Shown one piece after another: positions 61,858 to 64,000 of a stretch of DNA of 64,000 nt. The position numbers were made by a program, and so were the translations under genes. The DNA is from JBBPZA01 sp963797015 (GTDB lineage Bacteria > Actinomycetota > Thermoleophilia > Solirubrobacterales > Solirubrobacteraceae), in NCBI GenBank assembly GCA_963797015.1, contig CAWCNV010000001.1:248001-312000 (forward strand), in the 5' to 3' direction. The notes beneath the pieces are model-generated. The model was not told the origin of the DNA. It saw only the letters and a list, made by a program, of their open reading frames with translations, and made no database searches. Numbering within the stretch: position 1 is the first letter of the stretch; the number at the start of each line of letters is the position of its first letter.

Positions 61858-62532
61858 ATGACCTCGTTTGATGTCCACAAGGCAGCGGCGACCTTCGGTG
61901 GAATCTCCGGCGTGGTCTACCTCGTCGCGATTTCGCTTACCTCTAGGCACGCGCCCGACTCAGGCTCGCCCGGTGGTCAGATCGTCCGCTACGCAACCGT
62001 CCACCGCAGTCAACTGCTCGCGAGCTACCTACTCTTCGCCGTGGGGCTGGCCGTGCTCATGGTCTTCGCCGCCGGGTTGTATCGCATCGTCAGGCGCGCC
62101 GAGGGCCAGGACGGCTGGCTCGCGATGGCGTCGTTGGCGAGTGTGGTCGCCGCGGCTGGGGTCTTTGGTGCGGGTACGGCAATGTTCATGGTCGTTGCTT
62201 ACCGCCCGTCCACCGAGCCCGCGCTGGCGCGGGCGTTCTGGGACGGCGGCTGGCTGGCCTACAACACCGCGGGATTCGGGTTCAGCGCGTGGATCGCGAT
62301 ACTGGCTGGAGCCACGCTCAGACACCGTGTGCTGCCGCTATGGTCGGCATGGATCGGGATCCCGGTGGCGCTGATCGGCTTCGTCGGTCCGTTCGCCGTG
62401 AAGGCGGGAAGCGGTCCGTTCTCTCCGCAGGGCTGGTTCGCCGTGGTCGTCGGCCTCACTTTCGGCGCGTGGGTACTCGCCACTTCGCTTGCGGCCTGGC
62501 GGTCCACACGCGTCCCGGCCGCGGCTCGCTGA
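61858..62532 (+). CDS. Six-helix membrane protein (DUF4386-like), hypothetical
   Basis: A 224-residue protein with hydrophobic helices at about residues 12-27, 53-74, 90-112, 136-155, 160-182 and 190-212. The conserved WLAYNTAGFGFSAWIAILAG sits in the fourth. The layout resembles DUF4386-type proteins, but this is uncertain. Part of it (residues about 93-170) has a degraded second copy at 55656-55915 with 45 identical consecutive bases. Start ATG 61858, 15 nt after the preceding broken gene. Confidence 0.7.
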   Translation: MTSFDVHKAAATFGGISGVVYLVAISLTSRHAPDSGSPGGQIVRYATVHRSQLLASYLLFAVGLAVLMVFAAGLYRIVRRAEGQDGWLAMASLASVVAAAGVFGAGTAMFMVVAYRPSTEPALARAFWDGGWLAYNTAGFGFSAWIAILAGATLRHRVLPLWSAWIGIPVALIGFVGPFAVKAGSGPFSPQGWFAVVVGLTFGAWVLATSLAAWRSTRVPAAAR

Positions 62533-62545
62533 CTTACGCGCCCGC

Positions 62546-64000
62546 TCAGAGCTGCGGTCTGTTCCCGGCGAGACCCTCTTCGAGCGGGAACTGGTCTTCG
62601 GTCGGAGTGGCGGGCCGCTCGAGCTGGCGGGCGGCTTTGATCGCCGCTCGCGCCATGGCGTTGGCGTAGGTGGGGAACGAGAAAGGAACCAGGGCGAGCT
62701 GTTCGACCTTCATCCCGGAGGCCGTCGCGATCGCTGCCAATTGGGCGAGCTCAACCGCGCGTTCCCCGACGATGTGGCAGCCGAGGATGGTGTGAAGCTG
62801 ACGGTCGACGACCAGCTTGCAGAAGCCGATCGTGCGTCCGTCGATGATCGGTCGGGGCACCGAGTCGAAGCGTTCGGTCGCGACTATGACGTCGTGGGTG
62901 CTGCGGGCTGTTGCCTCGGTGAGGCCCACGGAGGCGTACTCGGGGTCGGTGAAACTCCCGAGCGGGCTCACGTCGGCGGTGAGATGGGCGGTGTGGCCGA
63001 GCACGGCGTTGGTGGCCGCCAGGTAGGCCTCGCGCCCTGCCTCGTGGACGACCATGACGTGCCCGGTGATGTCGCCGGCAGCGAAGACGTGTCGCGCGGT
63101 CGTGCGAAGCTCAGGGTCGACCTGCACGTAGCCACGCCGGTCGGTCTCCACGCCGGCTGCGGCAAGGTTGAGCCCAGCTGTGTTCGCGACCCAGCCGACC
63201 GCGACGACGGCGACGGCCGCATCGATGTGGTCCTGGGCGTCGCCCATCGCATAGGCCAGCCGCACGCCAGCGGGGCAGCGCTCGAAGCGCTCGATGGTCC
63301 CGGCATCCGCGAGGACCTGGATCCCGGACGCCTGCAGCGCGGCGCCGACCGTCGCGGTGACGTCCTCGTCCTCGCTCATCAGGATTCGGGGGGCGGCTTC
63401 GAAGATGGTCACTCTCGACCCGAAGGCGTTGAAGATCGAAGCGACTTGCACGCCGGTCGCGCCGGCGCCGATCACGAGCATCGACGGTGGGACTGCGGAG
63501 AGGCCCCAAGCGTCGCTGTGGGTGCTGGTCAGGTCGAAGCCGGGTATCGGGAGCCGGCGTGACTCGCCACCGGTGCAGATGATGACCTTCTCCGCGCGGA
63601 GTCGCGGGGCGTGCTCGCTGTCGATCACGTGTGGGTCGACGAACCGGGCTGCGCCCGCGTGCTCGTGGACGGTCACCCCTGCTTGGCGGAGATCCTCGTG
63701 CGGCAGCGCGTTGGCACGGACCTCGCCGGTGACCTCGCGGACGCGATCGAGCAGCCGCGGATAGTCGAGCGTGGGTTCGCCGGCGGTGATGCCGTAGCGA
63801 GGGAGCTGTCGGGCCTCCCGGATCAGCCGCGCCGCGTGGGCCAGCGCGCGGACCGGGACCGGCCCGTCGGTCGCGGCCATTCCGCCGAGCGCATCCCGGG
63901 TGATGACCGCCGTCCGGGCTCCGAGTCGCGCCGCGCGCAGCGCCGCGATCACGCCGGCCGGACCCCCGCCGATGACCACGACGTCGAGGCTCTCATGGCT
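62546..64000 (-). CDS. Pyridine-nucleotide disulfide-oxidoreductase family flavoprotein lacking the redox cysteines, 5' end outside window
   Basis: A protein of the mercuric-reductase/lipoamide-dehydrogenase family, at least 484 residues. FAD motif VVIGGGPAGVIAALRAARLG, NAD motif LVIGAGATGVQVASIFNAFG, the second FAD motif VFAAGDITG and the dimerisation domain (VGLTEATARS, GCHIVGERAVELAQLAAIA) are all present. Where family enzymes have GGTCVNxGCxPSK, it has GGMAATDGPVPVRALAHAAR: both redox cysteines are missing. The C-terminal HPT/HxxxxE active-site piece is also altered (FSFPTYANAM). It is therefore not a disulfide reductase; it may reduce a quinone or small acceptor. Reading frame is open to the right edge. 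Confidence 0.88.
   Translation of the reverse strand, partial: SHESLDVVVIGGGPAGVIAALRAARLGARTAVITRDALGGMAATDGPVPVRALAHAARLIREARQLPRYGITAGEPTLDYPRLLDRVREVTGEVRANALPHEDLRQAGVTVHEHAGAARFVDPHVIDSEHAPRLRAEKVIICTGGESRRLPIPGFDLTSTHSDAWGLSAVPPSMLVIGAGATGVQVASIFNAFGSRVTIFEAAPRILMSEDEDVTATVGAALQASGIQVLADAGTIERFERCPAGVRLAYAMGDAQDHIDAAVAVVAVGWVANTAGLNLAAAGVETDRRGYVQVDPELRTTARHVFAAGDITGHVMVVHEAGREAYLAATNAVLGHTAHLTADVSPLGSFTDPEYASVGLTEATARSTHDVIVATERFDSVPRPIIDGRTIGFCKLVVDRQLHTILGCHIVGERAVELAQLAAIATASGMKVEQLALVPFSFPTYANAMARAAIKAARQLERPATPTEDQFPLEEGLAGNRPQL

Noticed and set aside
1..64000. tRNA, rRNA, CRISPR arrays, insertion sequences, prophage or att sites
   Set aside because: Intergenic regions were read on both strands; no cloverleaf with a GTTCGA-like T-arm, no regular spacer repeats, no transposase or integrase were seen. 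The holin-like helices at 46 kb belong to a fused phosphodiesterase, not a phage.

Overview
The window reads as a chromosomal segment of a very GC-rich actinobacterium, probably of the Thermoleophilia/Solirubrobacterales type. The evidence is extreme G/C at third codon positions, frequent GTG/TTG starts, dense ATGA/GTGA stop-start overlaps, the priA-def-fmt-rsmB-rpe order, and lineage-typical stress proteins (DUF7144, DUF6325, SHOCT, DUF389). This assignment is inference from gene content. No rRNA, tRNA, CRISPR array, insertion sequence or phage module was seen. No stretch over about 300 bases lacks a gene or gene remnant.

Layout. 1-23.5 kb is housekeeping: the 3' end of der, a DUF3352 protein and metK; a convergent amidohydrolase; small hypotheticals, a uracil-DNA-glycosylase-fold protein and a patatin lipase; then priA, def, fmt, rsmB, a zinc-ribbon protein and rpe, with a CBS/DRTGG pyrophosphatase inserted on the opposite strand. 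A MacB-like ABC exporter pair and a secreted beta-propeller protein follow. 23.5-33.3 kb is accessory: DUF7144 and other membrane proteins, a 2-hydroxyacid dehydrogenase, a cyclase, a formylglycine-generating enzyme beside the remnant of an arylsulfatase, a frameshifted MFS pump, a K+ channel and a ClC transporter.

33.4-44.2 kb is one long overlapping operon: G6PDH, GH15 trehalase/glucoamylase, GMC oxidoreductase, NDH-2, cytochrome bd (cydAB), glutamate decarboxylase and a GAP-family membrane protein. It joins sugar release, NADPH and NADH turnover, a low-coupling oxygen-consuming chain and proton consumption. 44.1-53.6 kb holds a holin-like/phosphodiesterase fusion, a signalling cluster (receiver-only regulator, histidine kinase, PAS protein, MalT-like LuxR regulator, NarL-type regulator) and a DUF6325-SHOCT pair. 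53.6-64 kb mixes intact genes (SnoaL-like, PucR-type regulator, cupin, a six-helix membrane protein, a cysteine-less mercuric-reductase-like flavoprotein) with many broken ones (DUF1254, DUF1269, second SHOCT, a VOC-VOC-SRPBCC fusion).

The most interesting signal is a 19-bp inverted repeat, WTCAYCC-N5-GGGTGAT, found six times, always at gene starts or ends between 24 and 53 kb. In every copy a -10-like hexamer lies 21-23 nt downstream, pointing at a gene: DUF7144, the formylglycine-generating enzyme, the small membrane protein plus K+ channel, the zwf operon, the receiver-kinase-PAS operon itself, and DUF6325-SHOCT. This looks like the regulon of a NarL/LuxR-type response regulator encoded in the same region, controlling a stress or low-oxygen/acid programme. 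Several genes carry one-base frameshifts. They may be real decay or sequencing error, and the sequence alone cannot separate these.
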